Positions 48,396-61,553 of a DNA stretch of 64,000 nt are shown here, piece after piece. The first letter of the stretch is position 1; the number at the start of each line of letters is the position of its first letter. The stretch spans positions 1 to 64,000 of the forward strand of contig JAAAIG010000010.1 in the NCBI GenBank assembly GCA_015852425.1, given 5' to 3'. The translations under genes were made by a program, and so were the position numbers. The stretch is from Gryganskiella cystojenkinii. Its lineage: Eukaryota; Mortierellomycota; Mortierellomycetes; Mortierellales; Mortierellaceae. Under the pieces are notes generated by a model, which worked only from the letters and a program-made list of their open reading frames with translations, was not told the DNA's origin and did no database searches.

Positions 48396-49109
48396 ATGTC
48401 GTCTACTTTCTATCTTCGAGCTGCCTCTCTTGTTGGTAATTGAAATCAGTGTCTATTGTCGGAGCCAACGGCTTTCAACGAAAAACCTTGTACTTTTTAA
48501 CCTGGCTTGCTGACACCCTGTTGTTTGTTGAACAACTCAACACAATTTAGGCGGTATTGGTGTGATGAGCGCCGGTTATGGAGCTCACGGTCTCTCCAAG
48601 CGAGTCAATGGTGACGAAGGAAAGATCAAGGTAAAATGGGACAACATAGTCTCCTCCATTCAGAGACTCAACACAAGACGATGGTTGATGGAACCTCGTC
48701 CCCCCCTCCCCTGGTCCTTGTCTGTGAGCGTTAGTTGTTGCACAGCAATTGGGGCTCCCTCTCGATGACCTGGTTGATCTGCAGGTTATTGCCTCGCCCA
48801 CTAATCTCAACTCTCCCTATTCAACCTTTACCCATACGGCCCAATTAGTCCTGGAACACTGCTGCCAACATCCAATTGATTCACGCTGTCACCCTCTTGG
48901 CCATCTCTCAATCCCCTGCCTTGTTGGCCCGCACGGGCGGCCGCTTTGGTGCACCCCTGATCCTCCTCGGCACGACCTTGTTCTCGGGTTCGATTTACGG
49001 TTTGATCTTGGACCAGGAGAAGACCTATGCTCGGGCCTTGAAACTTGGGCCTCTCACTCCCCTCGGTGGAGTAACCTTGATCTGCGGATGGTTGGCTTTG
49101 GCTCTTTAA
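48396..49109 (+). CDS. TMEM256/DUF423-family small membrane protein
   Basis: Exons 48396-48435, 48551-48630 and 48849-49109 join to 126 aa. The N-terminus YLRAASLVGGIGVMSAGYGAHGLSKR has the DUF423 GA.GAHGL motif. It is followed by WNTAANIQLIHAVTLL, then ILLGTTLFSGSIYGLIL and LGPLTPLGGVTLICGWLALAL, giving about four membrane segments. The family (UPF0382 in bacteria, TMEM256 in animals) has no established function; several eukaryotic members are mitochondrial. The small size and splicing make this gene easy to miss. Confidence 0.9.
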
Positions 49110-49238
49110 AATTAAACGTCTCGACAAATACCTTTCACCTCTCTCAATCATCTTCATAAAAAATTGGCAAAAGAATCCTTGTTCTTTTCCCCTATTCTGT
49201 ATGTGCGTTTATTGCAAAAGGATGTTTTTTATTGTTAT

Positions 49239-52200
49239 TTACACGGATAAGGGTGAGACTCCTTTCGTTGAATTTCCTTGTTCCACTCCGCCACTACTAC
49301 TGCTCCCACCGCTGGGAGAGTGCAAGACGGAAGGCCGCTCTGGTATCCGGAGAAGACCCAAGGCTGAGGATGATGAAGGATTCGAAGTTGAGAGCCCCTG
49401 AGGACCGCCGCTGCCTCCATAGTAGGACCGATGTTGTTGCTGTTGATCCCTTGTTTGTTCAATTAGGACAGGAACAGAGTGTTCTCTTGAAGCGCCGTTC
49501 GAATGAAAGCCGGGTGTGCCCATAGCAGGGGTGCCCGAGTGGAGAACTCCAGCTGCTCCTCCTTCTTCAAACATTCCTTGGTCATGAATGCCTGGTACTG
49601 TTCCATCCATAACATTCAACTTTGGCGGTGACCCACTCGTTCCCGCCGTACTCTGTTCCGGTGCATCCTGGTCTTGGTAAAGATCTCCCAACGAATGCGA
49701 CTTCTTGACCTTGGTCCTGACCAAGTTTTCACAACGCTTCAGAATATCCTTTGAGGAGAGATCTGTTGATGACTCGACCAAGTCCTGGTCATTCAAAATC
49801 GTCGATAAATCCGCAGGAACCTATATAAAAAAGCAAAGACAAAAATAATTAAAACACAAAATCGATCAAAAAGCTCTGAACGCATTAGAAGCGGGAAGGA
49901 GATGAACGATTTTGCGGACAAAATCACTTACTACACAAAAATCGTCCTGGAACTCTAGAAGTCCCATGACGGCTTCGATGGCCAAGAAGCTCTCGTCTTT
50001 GATCGGATCCTTGGATTTGGAATAAAGAACGTTGGGTGTGATGACCGTGGCGAGATTATGAAGATCCATCTTGCTGCCTGTTTCCTCATCCACGTGTGAG
50101 AACGACGCGACCCAGCGCAAGAAAAGACAGATCGCTTCCATACTGTCTCGATTGGGCTTGGGCAAGAGACAACACGTCAAATGCAAGATCATCTTTCGGA
50201 GGTTCTCATCTTCCACTTCTATCATTCGATGGACATCATTTCAATACACGATATTGTTAATAAAACTTGCCTAGATAGGCTGGAAACAATCACAGCGACA
50301 GTCAATTTTAACACCTACTTTGAGAGACAACAAAGAGTCGATGCAGCTTGAACGTCAAAAGAGGATCAGGAAGGTCCCGCAGGAACTTCTTCAGTAAGGC
50401 CGCCACTTGCACGGGGTTATCCTCTGTCAAGTTCACGGATGATGGATCCTTGTCGATAGCCTCGCTCAGGTCTTTGAGTCTACGGATGTTACCGTTCTTC
50501 CTGAATACACCCTCAATCGACATATCTATAAAGTTGTTGAGAAGTGGACAAAAAAATACACGTGTAAGTGTATGTACACAAGAGCCAAATCGTGCCATAC
50601 TTTGGTGGTGCAAAACAATACCCATGTTCCGCATAGCCGAGATGCTGTCATCGACAAAGCTGGGAATACGAATCCGGCCGGGTCCAGCTCCCAGTGCCGA
50701 GTCCACTCCGTTGCGCTCCACCAAGACCTCCAAAGGCACACCAAATGTGCCTTCGACTAATAAAAATATATCAAAAAATTATGATAAAGGGTGAGAATAG
50801 CATCCCAGATAAAAATCAAATCACGTTGATCGTCGTCAGTAGGGTTCTTACCTTTGGTCTTTTTCTTGTCCGTCTTGAGACCCTTCACGAATCTACCCCA
50901 AAGTGTTTGCTTGCGTTGTCCTATCAAGTCCAAAAGTTCCTCGAGCGTAAAGTATTCTGAGACGACGGGTGCCAGCGTCAAAACCGCCAGATGCTTCACG
51001 ATAAAAAGTTCCAACGCCGACAGCTCGCTGAGGTATTGTCTCCTTGGATGACCAGCAGCGTTCACATTAGCAGATGAAGCCAAATGTTGGGATCCATGCA
51101 AGGACGAGTGTCCTGATCGAATACGAAGAGACGGTGTTGGGGATCGACCACTGGTACTACCGTTGATTCGAAGACGCTCCGTCAAATCTGACAGAGTTGC
51201 CGGTGCATCGCCTTCGGCAGGGCCCGAGTCATCCTCGTCATCGAATGCTTCAGACTCGTCGATAATCTCAAACTCAAGCATCGAAAGTTCTGCATCCCTG
51301 TCATTTTCGGTGTCTTCTTGAACACTAGTGTCCAGTCGTGGGGGTCGCCTCCGCTGATGCTCGATAACAGTCTGTCGTCTCGGAAATCGCGCAGAGTTGG
51401 AAAGCTTGCGATCCAAATGAGTCGATTTCACGCGCTTGATGTCTCCAAGATGAATAGCCTCATACTGTCGATGATCGTCGGAAGAATAAGACTTTGAACG
51501 AGAATCCTTGCGGATAAGTCCCTGTGGTACGAGGGGGTCTGCCGATCCTGCAGAAGATGGATGTCGCCCTCGTTGGCCCTCAGATTCCTGCATAGCATCA
51601 TCACCTATTAAAAATAAAACCAGAGAATTACAAGAGTTGTTAGTGACGGGCACTCTTTTTTTTTTATGTTGTCCATAAATCTTCAATCTTGTTACAGGAT
51701 TGGACTGATACCTTTGAGATGGAGCAGGTTCTCAAGACGAATCAAGGCGACTCGAAGGAGAAAGGTATATTGCTCCAGTTTGGTGACATGAGAAAACCCA
51801 GCCTTGGCGTCTGGCGTCTTGCATTGCTGGCATAGAACTGCCCCTCGATCCGAATCGAATAAGGCATCATAATAGACAGCTGCGAGTGGCTTTGCACAGG
51901 ATGAACAAATCAAACACTTTGGATGCCATCGGTGATGATGATCAAAGGTAAAGCACTCGTCCTCGATGGTGACCCTGCACGACAGACAGAGATCCGATGT
52001 CACCTCCGCATCCATGGAGGTCTTGCCATGCAAATCCTGTAAACACTTGTCCTTGTTCGCCAGATCCATGAGCTTGTTCAAGAAACGTGCAATAACGGTC
52101 TTGGAGTTATACACACGCTCAAGCTTGAGTGCGCAGGTAAGAGCGATTCGGATCAAGATTTTGAGATAGTGGGCGAGTCCAGTGACCAACGAAAGCAACT

Positions 52201-54237
52201 CCTGCGTCATGCCTAGCCTCCGGACGCCACTCTCCTGAGTATGCGAGAGTAGCGAGAAAAAATTGACAATCTTTTTGCAGAGCATCTTTGCTTCCCGTCC
52301 ATGAGCAAGATCTATGACAGGTAAGGTTGTGAAAATAAATGATCAGTATAAGCGGTGTCGTGTCCACCGTATTAAAAACTACAGGTTACAGTATTGATGA
52401 GAACGATTGAAAAATATGATAGTACCGTTCTGATCGCCGACTTCTCGCATCTGAGCTTCCAGATCATCGATCGCGGTAAAGAGGATCTCTACATGCAGGA
52501 TAAATTTTTCGGCCATTTGCACGCCATCATAGTAGGCTCCATTCGAGACATGCAGCAACATCTCGGAGATACACCCTGCAGAAGACTCCTCGAAAGCTGA
52601 CAGGACTGTCCAGATTTGGTATACTTTTTCCTCCATTTGTTGCTGAGCCTGTTTGAGCTCCTCTGGTGTCTTCTGTTCGATACTCGCACGAGTAGCGATT
52701 TCGGTTGGTGATAGCGCCACGTCGTCGTCTGTCACAGTATCCTGTTCAAGACGAGACTGGTCCTCCTCTGTTGGCGGTGCAAATGACAGTTTGACGTTCC
52801 AAAACTAGTATCGATGGATGGCGATGACGACATGGGGAGGGGTGAAGTTATTGTTAGGTTTTTAAGATGTCATTAGCGCACAGGAGAGAAGAGTTGGGCA
52901 CGAACAACGATGTCATTCTACGGATTATTTTTTTTTGGAAAATGCAAGGTTTTGGGCAACACAAAATAATAGACAGGGCGAAGTAAAAAGAGGACTAGGG
53001 GGTGAATGGCTGTGCAACATTGCAATATCGTAGAATTTTTATCCTGGTCAACTGCGATGTCGCCGCTTTTTTTTTGCAAGCAGTGGTTTGTCCGTGGGCG
53101 CGCAATAAAAAAAACAAAAAAAGAAACGACCAAGCACATCAAGGGCGACAAAGACGAGGAGGCAATTCAGGGCTGAAGCAAAGAGCCGATGTCCAACATG
53201 GTGAAAGCGGGGCAGTGTAAGAAAGAGACGTGAAGAGTAAACAGAAACCTACGACCTTTGGGAACGAGTATACATACCTTATGGATCATATAACACTCTG
53301 GATGCCAGTGTTCATCCTGACTATTCCGGTTAATCTCGACAAACTGTTTCAAGATCGCGGTTCTACAACCAGCGCACTTGACCGCATAACAGAGTGAGTA
53401 ATGGTAATGGCAGTAGACTTTGCCGTCGTGCTCATAGTATGAGTCCTGAGGCCCAAAGACGGTCGTGCAGACAGAACAGGTAAAGTGTTCGATATGGTAC
53501 TTGTTGTCGAGTGCGGTGATGTAGCTCCCTCGCAAGGCTTCTCCACAAGAGTAACAGACCAGGTTCAGCCGTCGAAAGTAATCGCGTTCACAGAGTGGAT
53601 GCTGTTTGCCGTCGGTCTCTTTGATGGGAAAGAACTTGGAAGCGACGATTTGACCACAATCCTAAAAGAGGGATGGCATGAGAATTCGGGGTCAGTCATT
53701 GGTCCGTTCGCATTCATGCTTGGCCTGCATAAACTGTGCTTTTTTTTTTCATCAAGTTGAGAACATAAGAACGCTGTCGAATGTAAACATTCTCCACAAA
53801 ATACAGCACGTGCTGCTGCATCGCTAGTGACCATGGGAGAAATTCATTACCAAACATTTGAAGCAGTCGAGATGGTAAGTGGCGCCCAGTGCGCGGACAA
53901 AGGACCCTTGCATCTGCAGCTCACATTTGCCGCACTTTTGGACTGCAGGGGCTAGTTCGGGCGGTGGTGGCGAGGACGAGGTCTGGATAGGATGACTCTG
54001 CAGTCTTGGCTGATTGGTCTGCTGAGGAAAGGACTCCATGGTGAGGTCCCGTGATGACCTCTGTCGTTGCTGCTGTTGCAAGTGCTGATGTTGTTGATGT
54101 TCTGCCGCTCGTTCGTCCTGTTGAATAGGAATTGGTTGTGAGAGTGAGAGAGCGGTAGGCTGAGGTTGCCGTACTGCAGGTGGTGGCGGCGGTGGTGGTG
54201 TTGGTGTAGGTGAGGAGGAGGAAGTGTCGTTAGCCAT
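49239..54237 (-). CDS. LRG1: LIM-domain RhoGAP, LRG1-like
   Basis: Roughly 1,270 aa in about nine exons on the minus strand, starting at ATG 54237 and stopping at 49239. A Pro/Gln-rich N-terminus precedes LIM domains: CGKCELQMQGSF...CFKC, CYSCGEALRGSY...CSVC, and CAGCRTAILKQFVEI with HWHPECYMIHK. A helical region follows, then another LIM, CLSCRVTIEDECF...CLICSSC...CQQC, and a Ser/Asp-rich linker. The C-terminal RhoGAP domain shows GVFRKNGNIRRL (Arg finger), VAALLKKFLRDLPDPLLTF and MDLHNLATVITPNVL. This order matches yeast Lrg1, which turns off Rho1 and controls beta-glucan synthesis and cell fusion; Rga1/2 have fewer LIMs. The role in this organism is inferred. The tail is Gln/Gly/Ser-rich. 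Confidence 0.9.
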
Positions 54238-55319
54238 GATGGAGAGGGGGGGGAACCGTGGAAGTAGAGGTGTGTCCAGGCACGGTGGATGGACGTTCTG
54301 TACAGTTGATTAAAAGTGTGGAGCAAGACTGCAGTAAGAAAAACCAGTGGCGAGACAATGGAGGAACGAAAGGTTGCAGAGAGGGTCGAACAGAATGAAA
54401 AGAGAGGTCTGCAAGCAATAAAAAAGGGGCTAGAGAAGACAAGGACAGCACGATGAAAGGAAAAGGGAGATGGGGGGATTGGATGGAAGTTGAATAGAAA
54501 TGAACAAGGAGGAAGGCTTCGTCTTCATTTTCATTTTTCCCTNNNNNNNNNNTTTTTTTTGCGTGTGCGTGCCTTGGTAAGAAGCGGAATAAACTAGTCA
54601 AGGTCAAAGTCTAAATTCAACAACGAATAAAATTAGTCGCAATTTCTGTTGCATCACGTGCACCATTTATTTTTAGAAGATGTGCCACCAAATACATACT
54701 GACATTTTGATCTTTTTAAAAAAACTTGTCGTTCAGCCCTTTCGATTCAAAAACCCTCGTCCGACAAAAGTCTCAAATGGCATAGAGACATGGGCCTGCT
54801 AAGGAGAATATGCTATACTTAAAGCGCCACCATCGCAAATAGAAAGACTGGCCAACAAGAGACAACAAGAGAAGGAGAAAAACATTTTTTTTTTTTTGCT
54901 CGCGTGTCTCTCCTCGCGCGTTCCGTGTCACTTTTTTTATATTTTTTTGTATTGACTTTCTGCACTCTTTATCCCCGCATTCTCAAGTGTCTCGTTTGTT
55001 CTTCTTTCGTTTCTCAAGTTCTTTCCCCACATCGTATACTTTTTCTATTTCTCCACTCGTATGTTCCTTTCTTCGCCTTCTTTCCTTCGTCCTCCCGTCA
55101 TACACACAGAGCTAATATTTCACTTGCTTTTTTTTATCAAGTTTTGCCTTTGGCTGCGCCTATCCCTCCTCGTAGTATACGATAGCCGTTCCCCTCTGGT
55201 AAAGACACTACTATATGGCTCTTCACAGATGATTCTTTTGGTCGCTAATGCGTTTTACTAACTTGGACCCTCTCTCGTGCCTCTGACAGAAAAAAAGCCC
55301 GAGAACGTTTGTCTCAGCA
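54238..55319. other. Divergent promoter region LRG1/FAM72-like
   Basis: About 1.08 kb between two divergent starts. It contains the small gap at 54543-54552, poly-T runs (54886-54898) and a long CT-rich leader before the ATG at 55320. No gene is supported. Confidence 0.5.
54543..54552. other. Assembly gap (10 N)
   Basis: Ten N next to a poly-T tract in the divergent promoter region. It probably marks an unresolved homopolymer. Confidence 0.98.
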
Positions 55320-58232
55320 ATGCCAGGAAGCCACCCGTTAAATTCGCCAATCAGTGGATCAAACAGCGCCAATGGTTCCGCAGTCAATGACTCTGTCCAC
55401 CACCACCACAGGCGTCACCACCACCACCTGGCATTCGACCGACAGCCACAGCATCAACACCATGACCAAAGGCATCCCGGTCATACCTCTGATCCTGAAG
55501 ACCACCCTCACCAGCACAACCACAACCAGCGCCAACAAGACCGCTTTAGGGTACACAACACGAATGGCGACAACCGAACAATGAGTACCGAGAGAGATCG
55601 GTATTTTGTCTCTCAAGGCACTAGTTCAGCTTCAGAATCGGTCGTCAACCGCGGGGATATCGATCATTCCCATCAAGGACCTTCGAATTATCCGGACTTT
55701 TCTGATCAATTCTCCGAGTTTGTGCGATCCAACCATCTCGAGCGTAGAGTCAATGAACAGCCGCACACAATCGAAACATATATCGATCTGGAAGATAGCT
55801 ACCAGTCTATACTAACAGCGGTGTCCAACATCCACATGAGTCAATCTCGGCCGAGTGAGGACGATCTTACATCTAACCACCATATGGATTCTTCCGGCCG
55901 TGTCTTGTCCCACAGCCCATACTCAATGCATGTGGAAGAGCTTAATGGTGGCGATGAACTAGAAGAGATAATCATTGTTGAAGAAGGTCAAGGCGACGAA
56001 GAAACGCCCATGGCCCATGGCCTTGATCACGGCAATACTGGTCTAGAAGAAGAAACGCGAGGTGATTTCGATAGGAGTAGAAGCGTTGACTCTGAGAGCG
56101 GTCTGGGAGACCTGTATGACATGCAACATATTTTGGTTCACAATCAGCGAATACGCGAGAGCCAGTTGCACCAGTCCCTCGTCGAGTACAGTCAACAGTC
56201 CAGTCGCTACCGAGGGTCTTATCCACGATCGGATAACGAGCGGATCCTGGACACAATAGGCGTTCCTTCGTCTTTCGAATCGTTCCATACAAACTCATCG
56301 CCCTTCAGTTCGGACGAGGCTAACCCTGCCGCGGCTCTGGATCGATACTCTCCTACTCACAGCCTCAGTGGATTCCTTCAGCAACCGAGCATGTCCATTT
56401 CCTCGTCCTATTTCACTCCTACCTCAGAATCGACTATCGTCCTATCCTCTCCACCTCCAGGCCGAACATCGGGTACTTTTCCTTACAACTCCCACTCCAG
56501 TGTGCTCCCACAGTCAACACAGCCCGTCCTTGGCGATGGAAATGCTCTAATGACCAACAACAATACAGCAACTCTCCGTCATGGTGGAGGACCGTACAGG
56601 CCTTTTGTCACTGGCAGAGAGCTCGCCGCTCAACAACAGCAGATGTACCAGAATCTTCAGTCGGTCTCGGAGCAACCTCCGCTCGATCTTCGTTCGACCT
56701 GGCCAGGAGCGGTCAACCCTTGGGAGACAGAGGCATCAGACTATTCTGAAGATGAGTTTGATGAGGAAGGGGGACAAGTCGAATTCGGAGATTCAGATAC
56801 TGGTCACTGGTCTGCCTATGGATCACTCACCGGAAGTCGCTCATTTGAGGAGCATAGGCACCAACACTACCACCGACAGCGGCAATTTCAGCATCGCTAT
56901 CGCCAATCTGAGCAGCTGCTTCATCAATATCAGCACCCTGCTCACGAGGGCAACCCTGGTGGAGTCGCTGCAACTGCCTCTGCTCGGCCTGCCGCTGCTG
57001 TCTTGGGTCTTGGAGCAAGTCCACTGTTGTCTCGAATGCATCACGAATCTCCCCGTCGGGGGCCTCACTCCATGTCGTCCTCGTTCCCAGGCAGTGGCAT
57101 GACCAACATTCCAATCCCTTCTCGATATATTAACCCTCAGCCGTTCAATCACGCTCAGTACACGTCCTCAACCGGCTCTCATCTATTCCGTCCTCACGAC
57201 ATATCGACAGGGTATAATCACCAAAACGGATACCGCCGGCCCAACCCCTCCTATGAAGTGACTGCGACTGCTACAGCACGTCGTCGTTACGTGAATGGTC
57301 AACCGCTGCCATACTCGGAAACAATTGAAAGAGCCGAAGCCGGTGGCTGGACCGCCCCCAACTTGTCATCAACTTCAGGATCGACCTCATCTAGTCACTG
57401 GAATGATGAGACCCATCCCGGACGCAGCAATATTGGCATGAAAGAGGTCATTCGTATGGCCTGTCGGTTTTGTGACACTGTTATCTGCGAGCGAGGCATG
57501 AAGGTAAGAGAAGGGGGGCGTACAGGGAATACGGGAAGACAAGCGGCGAGTTAAACTAGCTGGAGAGCTGACGTTCCAACCTGAATAGGCACAACTCCTG
57601 GCCGATCATACAATTGGGCTTATGTCGACAGACGATGAGCCACACTCGTAAGACACATTTTCCTCTCTTGAATCAATGATTAAGCTACCCATACCCTTCT
57701 AATTTCTAATTTTTTTTACATGTTTTGATTGATTCGATGGCTACAGAGTACAGCTCGTCGGGGAAGAATACAGACCTACGAACTGCTCTTGCAGGATCAT
57801 GGACACTGCCTGTCTCGTTTGGTATGAACCTCATTCTCAATAACCTTGAACGTCTTTGCGCGAACGCCACCAACTTTCATGTCACTTACGTACTTATTCT
57901 TTTTTTTCATTTTGAAACGCGACAACACTTGTCTCAACAAAAAAAAAAAAAAAAATAGCGGCAATGCTATCGGGTATCATATCACTCAACCTTGTGTGAG
58001 ATGCCTCAGCGCTGAGAACAATGGCCACCTTTGGCTCTTCCACCCAGAGTACATTGCAAGCCGTATCCGGCGGGATCCTCGGTGTGAGAAGCCTCTGTTG
58101 TGGGCAGAGCTCCCTCCACCGGAGCACGATTTTGAGACCTTGAGCCTGGTCAAGGTTCACATTGGATCGCGAGAGGGACGGTTACTGATCGGGGGTATGG
58201 TCCGGCGAGAGTACGATGCGGTCTGCCGCTAG
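55320..58232 (+). CDS. FAM72-domain protein with a long disordered N-terminus
   Basis: Exons 55320-57503, 57589-57647, 57747-57821 and 57959-58232 join in frame to 863 aa. The first 710 residues are His/Gln/Ser-rich and probably disordered. The last 145 match the whole of animal FAM72: MACRFCDTVICERGMKAQLLADHTIGLMST (two parts), CSCRIMDTACLVCGNAIGYHI, PCVRCLSAENNGHLWLFHPEY and LLWAELPPPE. The paired CxxC sites suggest zinc binding. Human FAM72A binds the uracil glycosylase UNG2 and lowers its level. Whether the fungal domain does so is unknown. Only 205 bases separate it from MUS81 on the same strand, which may be coincidence. Confidence 0.85.
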
Positions 58233-58437
58233 TCTGTCTAACCTAGAACAGTTTTGCATCCACTACCTCCACTACAACTACTTCTTGTACCACAAAGCTA
58301 GTTTTGCAGATAGTGTCTGCGTGACTTAAGGGTATAAATTAGGCTTCTCTCTGGATGTTTTTTTGCCTCGGGCGCGATTCTTTGCTCTTGCACCTGAAAA
58401 TCAATCATCCCGCGACAACCTGCGAAGCTAACCAACC

Positions 58438-61180
58438 ATGGATTGCGCGAATCCTTTGTACCTCAGCTGGATCGAGGATGAAATGAATTTTGCGCATCAG
58501 AGGAACCAAAGGACCTTTTATATGTACAAAAGGGTACTGTCAAGTCATCCAGTTCCCGCCATTTACTTTTGTCCACCCAAATGTCAGCAGAAAACAAGCT
58601 GACACGTTCTCAAAAAAAACCCCCCCCTCTTCAAATATGTACTTAGGCATATGAATCCATGGCAAAATACCCAACAGCCTTTCAGCACCCTTCCGATGCC
58701 GACGTTTTGGTCGGGGTTGGTCCCGGGATTGTTTCAATGCTTGAAGGGAAACTGGCAAAATATTGCAAGGAAAACGACATCCCCATGCCCAGTAAGTCCC
58801 AAAATGCACATAGTCGGTGTTCCCAGTAGTTGATAAGCTTACAGATCTAACAATGTCGAAACACTCTCTTTTTGCTTCTTTTTTTCATCTATACCACAGC
58901 CGCGAAAGGTAGCAGGAAGAGGAAAATCGAAGCAAAGGCTATTGTGGATGCGATGCAAGAAGCAGAAGAAGCTCAAAAGCCAGCAAAGAAATCGAAACCC
59001 AGAGCGCCAAAACAATACGTCCCCCAGATTCGATCCGGCTCTTATGCCATCCTGCTGGCCCTACTGGATGCCACAGATACCGGGGAGAAGGGTCTGACAA
59101 GGCACGAAATCTGTGCCCGAGGACAAGTTTATTGCGACACGTCTCTCACGAATGCCGAACACGGGAAATTTTACAGCTCTTGGGCGTCTGTTAAGACGTT
59201 GACAGGCAAGAACCTCGTGTATCAGAACGGTACAAAGTATTATTTGACTCCGGAGGGGATCGAGATCGCCAAGAGTATCAAGACTGCTGCCAAAGGAACA
59301 GATCGAGCTATTCGCGGAGATCCCAATGCTGATGATGATCGAGATGAGGAAGAGGAAGAAGAAGAGGAGGTAGAAGACTGGGAGCAGACATTCAGCTCTT
59401 CAAGGAACAAGAGCGCTATACTACCTGAGTACTCAAGGACTAAGCAAACCTCGGGATCTCAAAAGTCGACTTCAACAGCAGCGGTCTCTCGCAAAACTCC
59501 CTCTTCGTCGTCTTCTGCCAAATCTTTTACTGGTAGTCAAGCATTAAACGATTGGGATTTTAACATCGACATCGCCGGCCCGGACACTTTCGAGACTAAG
59601 TCATCGAACTCTCAAACCACGTCTTGGAAATCCTCCACTGGCTCACGCCCTGGCGTCGGCGACTTGCATCAGCATGTGAACCTCATCAGCGACTCTGAAG
59701 ATGAAACCCACACGTCCAGTTCCAGGACCAGCGCTCGCCCTGAACCGACGATGGCAACGACCAACACTACAGCTTCCACTGAAAGAACTAATGGACTGCA
59801 ACGGACACGGACAGTCGTGCTGCCCAAAATTGATACCCTACAGCGACAACAGCCCGATCGGTCACAGCGGACAGAGTCGTCCAGTTCTCTCACAGCCTCA
59901 TCCAGTCAGTCGGCCCCCAAAAAACCAATCTCCACCCACAATCCATTCCCTCGTTTGAGATCCTCGTCGTCGAGCGCGCTCTGGGGCGGAGAGAACTCGC
60001 CCACTGCGGCCGAAATTGCTCGGCTCGCCAGATTCCAGCCCATTGTGTATCCACCGGGGACGTTTGACATCTGCCTTGTTTTGGATGTTCGAGAGGTCCG
60101 CACGCAAAAAGACAGGGATTATATTGAAGATGAAATTGGAAAGGCGGGTATCAAAGTTCTCAGAAAGCCATTGGATATCGGCGACGTGATCTGGATGGCA
60201 TGCCCTAATGACCCACAGTTTGATGGTCCTACGGAGATTGTGCTGGACTACGTCCTTGAACGCAAGCGCATGGATGATCTGGTATCGAGTATCAAGGATG
60301 GACGATACACTGAGCAAAAGGTAAGTGGTGCTTCGCTCATGATTATTGGTCATCTTGTAAAGTTCACTGAAGATAATCGTTGGAAGACTGACAGTCATGT
60401 TTGCTTTTTTCTTCTTTTTGACGACGACAATAGTTCCGACTGCGGCGGTCCGGACTGGGTCATGTTATATACCTCGTAGAGACCTACAAACAAAACGAAG
60501 AATATGATGTTGGAGCAGAGGCACTCAGGACAGCCATGGCCTCTTCTCAAGTTCACGAAGGATTTTTTTTGAAGCGAACGAACAATACGGACCAAACAAT
60601 CAATTATCTGATCAGTGTCACTAATATGCTAAAGAAAATCCACTCTGTAAGTACCAGTCGATCACTACAATCGGCCCTGAAAGCCTCTGATGCAGAATAT
60701 ATCCTCGTCTGCACAACAGCATGTAAATCCCTCCTATCACTAATTACTTTTTTTTTAATTTAGAAAAATACGCTGTATGCGATCCCCAAGTCGGCGGTGA
60801 ATCGAAACAACTATCTGGATCTTCAAGATTATCTTCATGAGCAACACCCTAGTCGCAACTATCTCACAACGTACGAAGGGTTTTGTGTCCTGAATGGAAA
60901 ATCAGACTCGCAAGTGGTGAGCGATGTCTTTATCAAGATGCTGATGACGATTCGAGGTATCAGTGAAGAAAAGGCGGTCGAGATTGCCAAGACGTACGGG
61001 ACCCCGAGAGCATTGTTCTCGGAGCTCGATGATAGCACAGAGGCCACGGATCAGGCGGGTCGGAGGAAGCTGGTGGCAAGAGCTTGTCCAGGCGTGAACC
61101 GAAAGAAAATTGGTCCGTCTCTCAGCACCAAGATTGCGGATATCTGGTACTTGGACGAGTATCCTCCTTCGCAAACATGA
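58438..61180 (+). CDS. MUS81: Crossover-junction endonuclease MUS81
   Basis: The catalytic subunit of the Mus81-Eme1 structure-specific nuclease, which cuts stalled forks and recombination joints. Exons 58438-58533, 58647-58791, 58900-60320, 60434-60646 and 60764-61180 join to 763 aa. An N-terminal HhH-like part (NPLYLSWIEDEM, YPTAFQHPSDADVLVGVGPGI) is followed by a winged helix (YVPQIRSGSYAILLALLDA). A Ser/Thr-rich acidic linker of about 250 residues comes next. The XPF-type nuclease follows, with LVLDVREVR (metal-site Asp), IGDVIWMA and YVLERKRMDDLVSSIKDGRY (ERKxxxDL). It closes with the C-terminal HhH region (IRGISEEKAVEIAKTYGTPRALF). All catalytic motifs are intact. The start uses the first ATG whose frame matches the Mus81 N-terminus. 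Confidence 0.95.
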
Positions 61181-61553
61181 AATATAAAAAGAGTGACTGT
61201 TGATTTTAAGCGAGTTCGTTCGCGTTGCGTTGTGTCAGTGCGCACTGATGTGGTGGGTGGTCCCTTGTTCTCGCTGCCCCCTCTTTTGAGTGCAGTTTGG
61301 TGGCCCATGCAGACGGGATCGCGGGGTCCCTCTGCGAGTGTGTTTTCACAGCCCGTGTCTCTTTTTTCCCTTTTTTTTTCGAGCTTCTTTTTAAAGATGC
61401 AATTCTCTCCTTTTTTAAAAAGCATTTTGTTTGTCGAGTTGCAGCCTTTTTTCTCGTTTCATTCATCCACTCAAACTCTCAACTCACCCCGAGGCAGATC
61501 ATCATAAACCTTCCTGTCCCCCTCTCCATTCGACAGATCCCTATCCTCACCTC
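61181..61553. other. Intergenic region MUS81/unknown gene
   Basis: 373 bases. GT-rich sequence follows the MUS81 stop, then a CT-rich leader leads into the ATG at 61554. No gene is seen. Confidence 0.55.
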
